From: Strongylocentrotus droebachiensis
Lineage: Eukaryota > Echinodermata > Echinoidea > Camarodonta > Strongylocentrotidae
Reading direction: 5' to 3'
NCBI GenBank assembly: GCA_035222895.1
Contig: JAVYIG010007940.1
Coordinates: 31,168 to 95,167 of the forward strand
DNA: 64,000 bases
The position numbers were made by a program, and so were the translations under genes. Of this stretch, positions 1-16,900 are shown piece after piece. Each line of letters begins with the position of its first letter. Position 1 is the stretch's first letter. The notes beneath the pieces are model-generated. The model was not told where the DNA came from. It made no database searches and saw only the letters and a program-made list of their open reading frames with translations.

Positions 1-6211
<6,211 letters not shown>

Positions 6212-6382
6212 CTTGATGAAGAGCACCTGGTAATGGTATGATAACAACAAAGAAACATATCATTAGAATTAATAAGTTTATAATACACACAAATCCAAAT
6301 CAATAAACTAAACCTTATGAAAAACCCGAGCATAATTAAAATTGAAAGCTTCTGAACATTAAATCTAGCCCACAAAACGAAT

Positions 6383-6775
6383 TATGGTAATTAAACATTC
6401 ACTTGTCCATCGAGGTTCAAAGATGTGGAATTCACTTAATACGCTTCCTGCAGAGTAACCTCATCTGAAGATTTCTTTGATTTTTGTTTTTATTTATTTT
6501 ATACGCAACCATTCTATACTTGGTTTTCCCTTTCGCCTCTCAATTATTTGTTTCTTTCTTTCCCTTATCTTGCACTTTTTTGTTTTCTTTATTTAAATGT
6601 ATTCTATATATAATAATTTTGTTTGTTTGTTATTCATTGTAATTATTGTTTTCAAATTTATTTTGTCAACAATTTGTATCTTTATCTTGTGGATGGATCC
6701 CTTTGAAGACCAGCTTTTAGCTGAAAAGGGGGTCCTTCCCATAGGCCTATGTGGAAAATAAATAAAATAATAATA
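6383..6775 (+). mobile_element. 3' end of a degraded non-LTR (CR1/jockey-like) retrotransposon
   Basis: One frame reads ...HRGSKMWNSLNTLPAE then stop. This is the usual C-terminal signature of LINE reverse transcriptases (variants of G.K.WNSLP). A T-rich 3'UTR follows, then the phrase 'gaccagcttttagctgaa' and an A-rich AATAAATAAAATAATAATA tail. The 5' part is absent, as is typical of 5'-truncated insertions. It lies upstream of the first ABCC10-like coding exon. Confidence 0.6.
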
Positions 6776-6894
6776 GTTGGTGGCTTCTCGTCAGTCACAT
6801 CATATGACTCTCCTGGTGCTGAGTGCTCTGGTATTATTAAATTGGTCACGGCCAAGCTGCCAAATATGTAGCTCCTTACCATATCAGGTAATAT

Positions 6895-7074
6895 ACAAAT
6901 AACGCACGGCCCAGAGTGCAATAGCGGTGAATGCAGTATGCGCGAGGTTTCTTCAGATTGGTGCCGCTCTGTGCAACGAGCCGCTTGCGGCGAGTTGACA
7001 GTGCAAACCATCTGAAGAAACCGAGCGTACACTGCATTTACGTTTCGCACAACAGGGTCAAGTGCGTTATTTGT
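6895..7074. mobile_element. 180-bp fold-back element
   Basis: Starts ACAAATAACGCAC and ends GTGCGTTATTTGT. The inverted similarity extends inward for roughly 70 bp per arm with mismatches (for example gaggtttcttcagat opposite atctgaagaaaccgag). It is GC-richer than its surroundings, and no clear target duplication is seen. Confidence 0.6.
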
Positions 7075-8046
7075 TTTATAAAATAGCGACACAAATAGCA
7101 ACAAACAAAAGTTTAGAGTCTACGAGAGTTCGATCTAGATCTAGAGTTATGTTGGTTCTACTAGACTAAAATAAGAGTAAGACGCGTACATGTAGCCTAT
7201 AGCCTACAATGCACTCGAGGGAGCGTACTAGTACTACGCGTACGCGCTCGCGCTGGATCTCCATGGTCACGTGTATTATAACTTTTTTTGCGCTTTTTTC
7301 TGCAAAATCGTGCTTGCATCAAAAATTTGTCAATGTCATGTGACGCGTATTGACCAATCACGATGCTAAAAATACTAGAGCCATTTTATAACATGGATTA
7401 ATATCTTGCCAGTTGCCAAATGATATTATTACTTAGTACCAGGCTGGCCGAGGCTTAAACCTTCAACCTGGGGATTGAGACTGCAGTGAAAGAACCACTA
7501 GGAGTATGAAATATTGCTAGTAAACATCTGCAAATTGCTGTTTGAAATCAACTGTCCGATTATGTCGAGCTGTCCAGGCACACAATGTCTGAATACACTG
7601 ATCCTCGAATAGAATTTTTTTAATGAACATTTTCTAAAAACCTTCAGACACTTTTTCACAAATCACTGAGGAATGCCAAACAAATGTTACCTGGTTACAA
7701 TTCTGTAATTTACAAAGGATAAATTTGTAATAATTCCATACCAGCCTACTCTCAATCCCACAATGCATGAAATCAAACTCTAAAAACGATGAAATCTACT
7801 AGAGTCTAGACCTACAATAACAAATTTAAAAAATATCAATGATTATCATAATAAGTTGTGCTCGCACTCCATGGCAGTCAAGCCCAGACTTAGACAGCAA
7901 TAACCATCTGATTTGGGTCATTTCTTTTAATAAAACTGACATTTGTTGTCATAATCGGAGGTCTAGTGGAGCCAGACGTAGTCTCAGTGGAACAACCGAC
8001 GATTAGAGAGACTGAAGCTTTCGGTCTAGCCCAGACTTAGGCCCGT
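7075..8046. other. Upstream region of ABCC10-like gene, no gene seen
   Basis: Holds a CpG-containing patch near 7180-7265 with a CACGTG motif (7268-7273), but no start codon context or splice site that can be tied to the gene. The true promoter and 5'UTR exon were not located. Confidence 0.3.
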
Positions 8047-8280
8047 AACTCCGGCGTGGAGATACCCTACTACTACTAAGGCCCTAACTTAGTACTAAAA
8101 ACATACAACAAATCAACTTCTTCTGAATCTTCTGAATTTGGTATGGTATTCCGCATGTCGTTAACTTGTTCAATAATGGTTATGATTTAAAAGTCGTTAT
8201 GTTTCTTACCTGTTTCGTTGGGTTATCTCTTTTGGAGTATTTTTCCTAAAAAACTGAAGACATTCAAATAGTCTAAGCAC

Positions 8281-8509
8281 TTTCTCGCAGGTTTCACGGC
8301 AAACCGGTTCACATTTACAATATAATTGCATCCACGTACGTGGTGCTGGCGCGCGTGCGTGAAGTAAGCGACTGTAATCTTAGATCCTCTTTAAATTCAC
8401 GTAAGTAATTCACATTATGACGATGATGATCATTATTACGATCGCTTACTTCACCCACGCGCGCGCCAGCATCCGTTCGTCGGTAGTTTGCCGTGAAACC
8501 TGTGAGAAA
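8281..8509. mobile_element. 229-bp fold-back element nested in 8047-9140
   Basis: Arms TTTCTCGCAGGTTTCACGGC (8281) and GCCGTGAAACCTGTGAGAAA (ends 8509), with a second inner paired block rich in GCGCGC (gtgctggcgcgcg opposite cgcgcgccagcat). About 230 bp that could fold almost end to end. Confidence 0.65.
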
Positions 8510-8519
8510 TTGTAGTTAA

Positions 8520-9022
8520 AGGTATTACAAAGTTTTGGTATGGGGTCATGAATTTGGTTCAAATTAACATATTGGAAGCATATGCGTTCCTACAATATTA
8601 ATTGATCGTTGTCGCGGTTGAAATCGAGTCTAAAGTTATGAAATTATAAATAATAAACTCTTTATGTTGTATAGCTCCCTCTCAAGGTCAATATATTAAT
8701 TTAGCTATGAAACAATGTTTATTGACTAAAATCGACCGATTAGCTATTCCCGTTTGAAAATTATATATCACAACTACATAATTATGAGATTCTAATGGTC
8801 GCAGCTACCATTGTACGGCCATAGGCGCTATTTGAAATTTATCAAAATTTACCGGGAGCACCGGTAAATTTCTATATTAACTTTTTCTCGAAAACGGAAG
8901 TGTTTTAGGGGCTATTTTTTGTAGTGCTTATAATACATCCACAGGGGCATCCAAATATATCAAAATTGTAAAAATTCACTATCCACCCAATTTTCAAAAT
9001 TTACCAAAACTTTGTATTACCT
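8520..9022. mobile_element. 503-bp element with TTAA target duplication
   Basis: TTAA (8516-8519) then AGGTATTACAAAGTTTTGGT; at the other end ACCAAAACTTTGTATTACCT then TTAA (9023-9026). The TIRs are about 20 bp. A TTAA duplication is typical of the piggyBac and Kolobok superfamilies. The interior encodes no transposase. Confidence 0.65.
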
Positions 9023-9239
9023 TTAATACAATGTTTTTAGGAAAAATGCTCAAAAAAAGATCATAAACATTATTTGACCAATTTATGAAGATTTAGTTGA
9101 TTTTGGGTATGTGTTAGTAGGGTATCTCCACGACGGAGTTTTTCTTAGTGCCCCATTTCCTTTAGAATCAAAGCCCATGAGTGCACTTCCATTTCTTATA
9201 AGTGCCCCCATTCCGTCTTCGCTGATGAATACCCCTTAA

Positions 9240-9440
9240 CAGTGGCGGATCCAGGGGGGGGGCCGAAACGGCCGCAGCCCCCCCCCCCCCTATTGGCGGC
9301 GCAAAAAAAAGGAAGAAAAAAAAAGAGGAAGAAAAGAAGAGAAAAAAAGAAAGGAAGAGAAAAGGAAAGGAGAAGAGAAAGGAAAAAAGAAGAAAAGAAA
9401 AGAGAAGAGAAAAGATAAAGAAGAAAGCCCCCCCCCCCCT
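9240..9440. repeat. hAT-like element end with poly-G/C and purine tract
   Basis: Begins CAGTGGCGGATCCAGG and runs into G and C homopolymers, then an AAAGAAGAGAAA-type purine tract to about 9425 and another C run. Reading frames through it are low-complexity artefacts, not genes. Confidence 0.6.
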
Positions 9441-10389
9441 CCCTTCCACTCCGGGGTCGGAGGGACCGAATTTGTGTTCCCAAAATTTCCGATAAAGAGT
9501 TACTTTTCACGCAACAAAGTCCGGCCCGTACTGACTTTACACACCGGAGATAGAGGGGTGCTTTCAAAGAGAGGGAACCGTGTGTGTACCCTAGATAACA
9601 CTGGGGGGGGGGGGGGGAGAAAAGTCGGTGAGAAAGGGGGAAAGAGGGAAAACTGTAATCGCGAGATTTGGGGTAATCCCAGAAGGCTTGGCAAACGTTA
9701 TTGCATAGAGCGGGGGGCCGGGCCGGCCGCCTAAAATCTCGAGCCGCGGATTCAAAGTTAAACGTTAAGAACAGCCCCGTGTAGCAAAGGTCATCACTCT
9801 TTAGTGAGAAATTTGAAAAGGGCACAATATTTGGATGTCTTTTAAATAGAAGTTATATACTCAACAGTCAAATTTTAAATTAACGGTAGGGCCGCTTCAC
9901 AAATCTTATTTTGCCCTTCATTTGGATTCAGCTAATACCAACTCGCTTGTGCTTGTATTTGAACTCATGTTGATAGTAATCATGGACAGGGGCGGCAATC
10001 CTGGGCCCGATAGGGGGACACGTCCCCCAGGAAATTTAGAAATATAGCTAGAAAGAAATATAGCGGAAAGAACGTACATATTGGGCTCAGGGATTTTCTA
10101 GAATGCATGATTATTTCAGCATTCAACATTGCAAAATCTCGCTTGGTCCCTACGCCCCGGCCCTCGCCCGATAACACAAAACTATAACGCTCCCGGTCGT
10201 GATTTATCCATGGTTGGTGTAATAGATCTTTTTTTTCCCTTTCATTTCTACTAACCTAATTGTGTGCTATCACAATCATGATTGTTTCATTTTCCCTTTA
10301 ATGCAGGCGCGTAGCCAGGGGCGGTAGGGGCAGTAAGAGGACATAGGACGAAAAAGGAACAGACAAAGAAAAAAAAAAAATTCTGACGA
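9441..10389. other. Intergenic, repeat fragments only
   Basis: Contains a run of 18 G at about 9602-9619 and two more element-end motifs (CAGGGGCGGCAATCCTGG at 9987 and CAGGCGCGTAGCCAGG near 10305). No coding signal or RNA gene recognised. Confidence 0.4.
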
Positions 10390-10990
10390 GTCGAGAACGG
10401 TATAACAAATCGTCTTCTTTCTCTAATAATAATAATGAAATGTCAAAGCTTCCGCGCATCGCTCGGAAGGGGGGCAACTGAATTCAGAAAAGAATTAGGA
10501 GTCGAGAATGGTAAAACGAATCGTCTTCTTTGTCAAATAGTTTAATTAAACGTCAGAAGTTTAAGCGCTACGCGCGAGCCGGAGAAAACTGAATTCAGAC
10601 AAGGATTTAGAGTCGAGAATGGAACAACGAATCATCTTCTTTCTCTAATAATTTAATGAAACGTCAAGGGGGAAAACTGAATTCAAACAAGGATTAAGAA
10701 ACGAGAATGGTACAACGATTCGTCTTCTTCCTCTAATAATTTAATGAATCGTCAAAGCTTCCGCGCTTCGCGCGGGAGGGGGAGGGAACTCAATTCAGAC
10801 AAGGATAAAGAGTCGATGACGGTACAACGAATCGTCTTCTTTCTCTCATATATTTAATGAGACGTTAAGCTTCCGCGCAAAGCGCAGGAGGGGGAAACTG
10901 AATTCAGACAAGGATCAAGAGTCGAGAATGGAACAACGAATCATCTTCTTTCTCTAATAATTTCATTAAACTATGAAAGGCCAAAGCTTC
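10390..10990 (+). repeat. Tandem array, about six units of ~110 bp
   Basis: The anchor phrase GTCGAGAATGG recurs at 10390, 10501, 10612, about 10699, 10812 and 10921, giving a period of 109-112 bp with one shorter unit of about 88 bp. Each unit has ACAACGAATCGTCTTCTTTC, a TAATAATTTAATGAAACGTC-type stretch, a CTTCCGCGC...GCGCGGAAG-like palindromic patch (missing from the short unit) and AACTGAATTCAGACAAGGAT. Confidence 0.85.
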
Positions 10991-11249
10991 CGTGCTTCCC
11001 CCGAATATGAGTTTTTTAATACCTCTCGTTTATTTTGGTGATAAATAACACTTTCACAAAATACATATTATGCTCAAATTGTTGCTCGCTTGCCTCGCTC
11101 ACTAGCCGAATTATTGTGAAACCAGAAAATTACTTTTTCGGGCAAGAGGCTATAGCCCTCCTACCCCCATCCCCGATGATGCTTCTAATATGACCTTGAA
11201 AAAACAGGCTGCACAATTTTCAAATTTCCGGCCCCCCTTATTGGAAAAT

Positions 11250-11500
11250 CCTGGATCCGCGCCTGCCTTATCACATCTGATAAGTACCCATTTTTCTTTC
11301 AAACAGGCATTCTCCATAATGCTTCCCCTTTCCAATAAGTGCCCCTAACTGAATTTTAAAAGTGCCCTTTTCAAATATGGTAGGTTCTCCTTGCTACTTT
11401 TAATAAGTGTCCCTTTACTTTCCTACAAAAATAACTCTTGAAAAATTCCCCTCTATATACCATACTGAACCCATTGTCCCTTACAAAGATATTTTATCAC
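11250..11500 (-). repeat. Reverse-oriented array of GGGGCACTTAT-type short repeats
   Basis: On the plus strand this reads as recurrent AATAAGTGCCCCT / AAGTGTCCCTTTA / GATAAGTACCC phrases (11279-11480), the reverse complement of the motif in 13255-13750. It starts next to a reversed element end (CCTGGATCCGCGCCTG, 11250-11265). Confidence 0.6.
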
Positions 11501-11547
11501 CCCAGTCTCCCCAAAATTGCTCTCTACGCTCATCGCGTGTATTAAGG

Positions 11548-11780
11548 GAGTGGCGGATCCAGGGGGGGGGGGCCCGGGGGGCCCGGTCCCCCCCTTGAGA
11601 AAAAATCATGTAAAATCACGCGATTTTTACCTTTTTTGGGGGTTGGGCCCCCCCCCTGGCGCTCAAGGGGGGGGGGGGGTGCAAATTTTAAAATTTTCGA
11701 GGACCAAAAAAAAAAAAAATGTGCCCACTACACTTCGCTTCGAGGTTATTCCTTGGAGGTGCCCTTTACCCCCCTCCCCC
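11548..11780 (+). repeat. hAT-like element end with G/C homopolymers
   Basis: GAGTGGCGGATCCAGG followed by runs of 8-12 G or C and an A13 tract. Similar to the block at 9240, so probably copies of one family. Confidence 0.55.
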
Positions 11781-13196
11781 CCCCCCATATTTGGTTTGGA
11801 CGGGGTGTGCGGCCGGAGCGTCTAAACCCAAATCCATTTTTAAGGATAAGTTTGGCAGAAAATGATACCCATTATTAGAGACGTCCATGCAACTTGAACG
11901 CAATTTTTATGTTTAAGATTCGAGAGGGGGGGGGGGGGGATTACCCGTTTATAAATTATTAGTCAGATGCGGAGCTCAAATCAATGATATTGATAAATAT
12001 GTGCGACCATCGGCGAGGACTTTGGATGAAAAAGCGAAATGATTTTTTTAAAATTAATTTTGCGGGATTTTGCATCTGGAATTTTTACTTCAGCGAGATT
12101 ATGGGTGATATATTATCCTGGAAAAAATTATAACCCGTAGGCCTACTTTGAAAAGTGGGGGCACTTTTAGGGATTTTGCATGCTTTTTGCAGCTCAAAAT
12201 CATACCCCATGTTTAGAGATATTTTGCCAAAAAGTAACACATTAGAGTGGCACATCCCCGTATATCGTATTAGGCGAGTACCCCCCCCCTCTCCCCTCTG
12301 GGCTTTTATGTTGGTGGACCTCCACTTTGAAAGACGCTCAGCCGCCCCTGCAATGGCAGGCATATCTTTTGTTTTGCTTTACTCACAAGATTATACACTG
12401 CCGCTTCTAGCTTGTTTATTTTGCTTCTTCACAATAATAACCATTACATTAAAAATAAGTAGTCAAAGATAAATATAATCATCCATAATAACCTCAGCTG
12501 GGTTATCATCATACACGAACTCGCCCTCTATATGTGGTCTTGCTTGGATTGGCAAATAGTTTCCACACTGAGTTTACGATATTGATAAACTGCCGACAAA
12601 GCAGCCTGGATAGATGTTAAGAAAAAAAGGAGTGTTCGCCCCCCCCCCCCCTCCCGCTTATTCGCCGGCTGGCTGATTTGCCTATAAATATTTTCTCACG
12701 AATTGGGCAAAAATACACCCCCCCTAAAAAAATCCTGGATACGCCCTTGCCTCAACATCATTATCATTCAAGTTTTCGTTATCTCAAAAGAACACAATCA
12801 TATCTAACCCTTTATGTTATACTAACAAATCCCTCAAAGTCATTTAGGTAGACTGCAAAAATCAGGGGAGATAAATGTCACCTTGACGCACCTCGATATT
12901 ACAAATAAAGAATCAGGGAGATTGTGTCCAAGTTTTACGCATGCAAGACTTGGCATTTCTATTTATATTATAAACAACATTAATTATTTTACCATTTATA
13001 CCCACAAAAAAACATCATTCGACCATAAAAATAAAACAGATCTATCAATCAGGTCAAAGTTTGTCTGTTATCTACAAAGGCACAATAAATTATTGACATG
13101 ACGTAAATATAAGAGAAATACTAAAACCCTGAAAGGTTAAACAAATATGATCGTAAGTTTATGGTTTTCTATTCCAGAGATATGTATTGGGATAGC
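11781..13196. other. Intergenic, decayed transposon DNA
   Basis: No gene. Contains a G11 run near 11926, a C12 run near 12641, and a reversed element end at 12734-12751 (CCTGGATACGCCCTTGCC). Confidence 0.4.
12310..12355 (-). repeat. Element terminus, CAGGGGCGGCTGAGCG family
   Basis: The reverse complement reads CAGGGGCGGCTGAGCGTCTT then TCAAAGTGGAGG. The same terminus occurs in forward orientation at 13197 (CAGGGGTGGCCGAGCGACTT) and, decayed, at about 15832 (TAGGAGCGGCGGAGCTTCTT). Probably a non-autonomous hAT-type family. Confidence 0.55.
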
Positions 13197-13750
13197 AGGG
13201 GTGGCCGAGCGACTTCTAAAGTGTGGGGGGGGGGGGGATTATCAAAAACATTTATGAAAAAGGGATAGGTCCCTTATTAGAAGTAAAAGGGGCACGTATC
13301 CTTGTTAAAAGAGAAATTATCAGAGATGAAAAGGGGCACTTATTGCACCTGAAAAGGGGCAGCGACCAGATATGAAAGGGGCATTTATCGGAGGAGAAAG
13401 GGGGCTTTTATGAAAAGGGGGAAGTGGCTCTTATTAAAAAGAAAACGAGACACGTGTTGAAATAAACGGGGCACTTATCAGAGATGATAAGTGGTAATTT
13501 TGAGAAGAGTTAGGGGCATTAATAATATAAAGGGGGGAAAAGAGCATTTATTAAACTGAAAGGAAAAAGGGCAAGTGTCAAAATAAAAGGGGCAGGTATA
13601 AGAGGTGAAAAGGGGCGCTCATCAGAGACGAAAAGAGCACTTATCAGGAGGGGAAAGGGGCACTTGTCAAAGTTAAACGAGCATGTCTCAGATTTGAATA
13701 GGGGCAATTATCGGAGGTGAAGGGGCACTTATCTGAACCGAAAAGGAGTA
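13197..13750 (+). repeat. Array of short GGGGCACTTATCAGAGGTGAAAA-type repeats
   Basis: Starts with a CAGGGGTGGCCGAGCG element end and a G11 tract. It then holds about 18 degenerate copies of AAAGGGGCACTTATCAGAG(G/A)TG with 25-35 bp spacing. It is the same motif, in opposite orientation, as 11250-11500. The open frame across it is a repeat artefact. Confidence 0.75.
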
Positions 13751-16700
13751 ACTTCTCGTAACTTTAATTATGTTGAAGAAAAAAACACTATCGAATAATT
13801 AATATGTTCCCTAGTCCCCTATCCCGAATCCCACTCAAGTCGCCTGCTATCCCCTTTCCCATACTCATTCCGCAACGTACCCCCTCCCCGGCCTCCCGTA
13901 TGATCGTATAACTCAAGTCTTGTCAAAGAAGATTAATAAAGGATTATTAAGTCAAAATGAAAAGGAGGTAAATTATAAATGTCGATTTCTTTTCTCACTC
14001 TTATGTCCTTCTGCTTATTACTCCTGCCTTCCCTAACATCCCTTTCAAATCAATAAAAATTATAAAAAACACACAGCGTGATTTAAAACCGTGTTACACT
14101 GATTGACAAGCATATAATATTCCTACCTGTCATAGGCTATCCTGGGACGAGATTTTTCTACGGCGGAAGATGCTTTGCACGAAAAGTTTATGAATCCATT
14201 CAGCACTTCAAAATACTCAAAGATCTGAAAACCTGTATCTCCAAATTAAGCTGACCTAGCTATCATCAGTTCTGCTGCTTCTGCATACTGATTATCTCTC
14301 TATTCCGATTAATGAATAAGAATAACCTTGATAAAACGCTATTTATTTTGCACAATCGAAGAACAATCTTTTTAGAAAGGGGGAGGGGGCGACGGGGGTC
14401 GTCATCGCATACCATTGCGAACCACAGAACTTATAATGTCCGAACAAAAAACTGTACTTGAATCGAAGTTCATTTAATTTAAAAAAAGTATAATTCTATT
14501 TCAGTTGATGTTGATTGGAACTTGACTATATATCAGATGATATCAGAGGTGGATAAACATGTGGTAAACAAAATTATAGACAACGTGTTGTACAGAAGCG
14601 TACCCGACAGACCCTGGATCCATGCCTTGGTATCAGGGGGGGGGGGGGGGGGGGGGGAAGGCATATCAGCCTATTAAAGGGAGGCTTTACTACTTCAGCA
14701 AGAAGGGATTAGACCACCCAGTGAGCCATCGAGGTCACTGTGACAGGTGGCTATCTCATTAACTCAGCTCTCATTTAAGATAAGAAAAAGAGGATCATGG
14801 GGGACCAACAGGCACCGATTTGGGAAGTTTTCTATATAGAGGGAGCAAGTAGCTACAAGTAGGACAGTGTGCCTTTAAAAACTGGGCTCGAGGGCTCTAG
14901 TTCACGTATTGGGGGGGGGGAGGGGTATCGCCCAAAATGAAGTATTTATTTGGGGAAGCAATAATTAAAGTATATGAGAATGTCTACAAATTTAATAAGT
15001 TTCCGTGTGTATATATAATCGCACAATAATATTTGACCAACATAGTACTTAGACTGCACATAGACAATTTGGCTGCATTTATTTTTCATGATCTAAGGGG
15101 CAATTCACCCCTCCTTCAAATATACTAGTGTTATTTTGTTGTGTATAGACCTCGTTTATCTTTCATATTTTCGAAATCATTCTTCAGCAAATACTGTCTT
15201 TTAAATTACATGTACATACAATTGAGGTTGGGGGTATCATGGAGTTGGTGAGCAATGTAGCATTTTTTAAGGAAGAAACAAAGTCATAGAAATTCACATT
15301 TCATATCCCTTTTTAGCAGTTTAAATATACAAATCAGCTTCAAACGCTTTTGGTAAACCCTAAACGACTAACCCCTATATAAAGTAATGTTTCATTGAGA
15401 AGAGGTCAAATTCGATTATTCGATTAAGGTTTGTTGAAATGTAGATCAAACTCTTTATTTGTACAATGTCTGACCAATGATCACCTGTCCACGAGACGAT
15501 CTAAATCAACATAACAAGATTATGCAAAGTAAATTGATTTGGAACAAAGTTCGAATAATGCAGCGATTAAAATCTGTTATTCATTGATACACATTTTACA
15601 TTGTTCTACCCAGCCTGTTATATATACATATTTCGAAATTTCGTACTCATTTTCCGTACAGTATATTTTATTTGAATTTTTTTTTTCTTGTGTGAAATCT
15701 ATTCTTATAATGATATACGCCTGTATAAAAAAGAAAAGAATATAAACTGTTTTTCTATGTAAAATGTGGAATAAATAAAACTTCAAACTTCAACTTCAAT
15801 ACAACCATCAAAGGAAACAATATTCAAGCTAGGAGCGGCGGAGCTTCTTTCAAAGTGTGATCTTGAAAGCAGTCGATTATTTAATGAAGTTGTCTCATCG
15901 TCCGATTTGTTTTATTAGCATTTGAAATTGGAGATCCCTCCTTCGAAAAGTTCTAGTCGATATGCACACTCCGATTCCTTAGCGTCAACACAGGGGCGGA
16001 TCTAGCCGGCGGCGAGGGTGGGGGCCCAATTGGTGAGAAAATGTTTAGCGATAAGCGGAGGGGGGGGGGGGGGCGGGCATAGTGAGCACTAATTTTGTTT
16101 AAACTCAACACCCCCCCCCCACCCCCGTTGAGCGATAAGCGGGGGGCGTAGTGACATTAGTTTTTTTTTTTTTACTCTTGAGCAAAAAACAAAAAGGTAA
16201 GATTGTGGTTACCATCTTTATTTTTTATATTTTTTCAGGGGTTGGGGGCAGTCATTTTTGTTTTCTTCTTATAAGATAAAACTAAACGTACCATCTTGTT
16301 TTGCCAGGGGTCTGGGCCCGGGCCCCCCGTGCCCCACCCCCTTGGACAATCAACATCTGACAATCAGGAATCCGTCTCATGCCCTTCCTTTGTTCCCTTG
16401 AAGTTCTGGCATCATGTCCATTTGAGCCCGCATTTGAGGGCAAGCTATTTTAGGATGGGGCCCAAAGACATATAAATAAATTACATTTCTGAAAGGGGCA
16501 CACTTTGTTCTTATAAAATTTGGGCTTTATGCCCCTGCCTCCGGCCCCTTTTACATTGTGGTAATAACAAATTAAGTAGGGTACCTGATACTACACAAAG
16601 TTGATCTTGAAGAATTCTAGAAGGCTTTTTGGATGACTGTAAAAAGGTCACATTTACATTCTCAGCCTTTTGCGTAATTACGGTAGATATTCATGTTCTT

Positions 16701-16900
16701 TATCCGTGATTCAGTCACACTGCTCATATCCTTGAATTAAATGCTTTTTTAGATGTACTATTTGTCATTTAGTTAGGCCTAGTTGCAGTTGTTTATCAAT
16801 TTCCCCTTGAAGTGAAAGGAATTGAAGCATTGACACTTTTAATTTCATAATGCCAAGAGAAATTAACTACGTGTTGAACCACATGAAATAACAAACAAAA
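13751..16900. other. Intergenic, no gene; repeat fragments
   Basis: Besides the MITE at 14678, it holds a G20 run at about 14636, a G10 run at 14911, a CAGGGGCGGATCTAG element end at 15991 followed by G/C runs to about 16145, and a possible LINE/SINE tail near 15770-15800 ending ACTTCAAACTTCAACTTCAA. No coding exon recognised. Confidence 0.45.
14678..14874 (+). mobile_element. TTAA-flanked MITE, copy A (197 bp)
   Basis: TTAA at 14674-14677 and 14875-14878; the ends are AGGGAGGC and GCCT. It shares GAAAAAGAGGATCATGGGGG and CAAGTAGCTA with copies at 26437-26618 and 48519-48706. A TTAA duplication suggests a Kolobok- or piggyBac-like family. Confidence 0.75.

Larger units (their letters stand above)
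8047..9140. mobile_element. Outer inverted-repeat element, 1.09 kb, containing two nested elements
   Basis: The left end AACTCCGGCGTGGAGATACC at 8047 is mirrored by GGTATCTCCACGACGGAGTT ending at 9140. The inverted similarity continues inward, imperfectly, past 8250 and 9030 (for example ttcctaaaaaa opposite ttttttaggaaaaa). The long imperfect arms are interrupted by a fold-back (8281-8509) and a TTAA element (8520-9022). Confidence 0.6.

Noticed and set aside
9196..9825. Long minus-strand open frame (209 codons)
   Set aside because: It runs through homopolymer and purine tracts of an element end; the Phe/Ser/Leu-rich peptide is low complexity.
13519..13707. Open frame on the minus strand with Phe/Pro/Leu-rich peptide
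   Set aside because: A translated short-repeat array (GGGGCACTTAT units).
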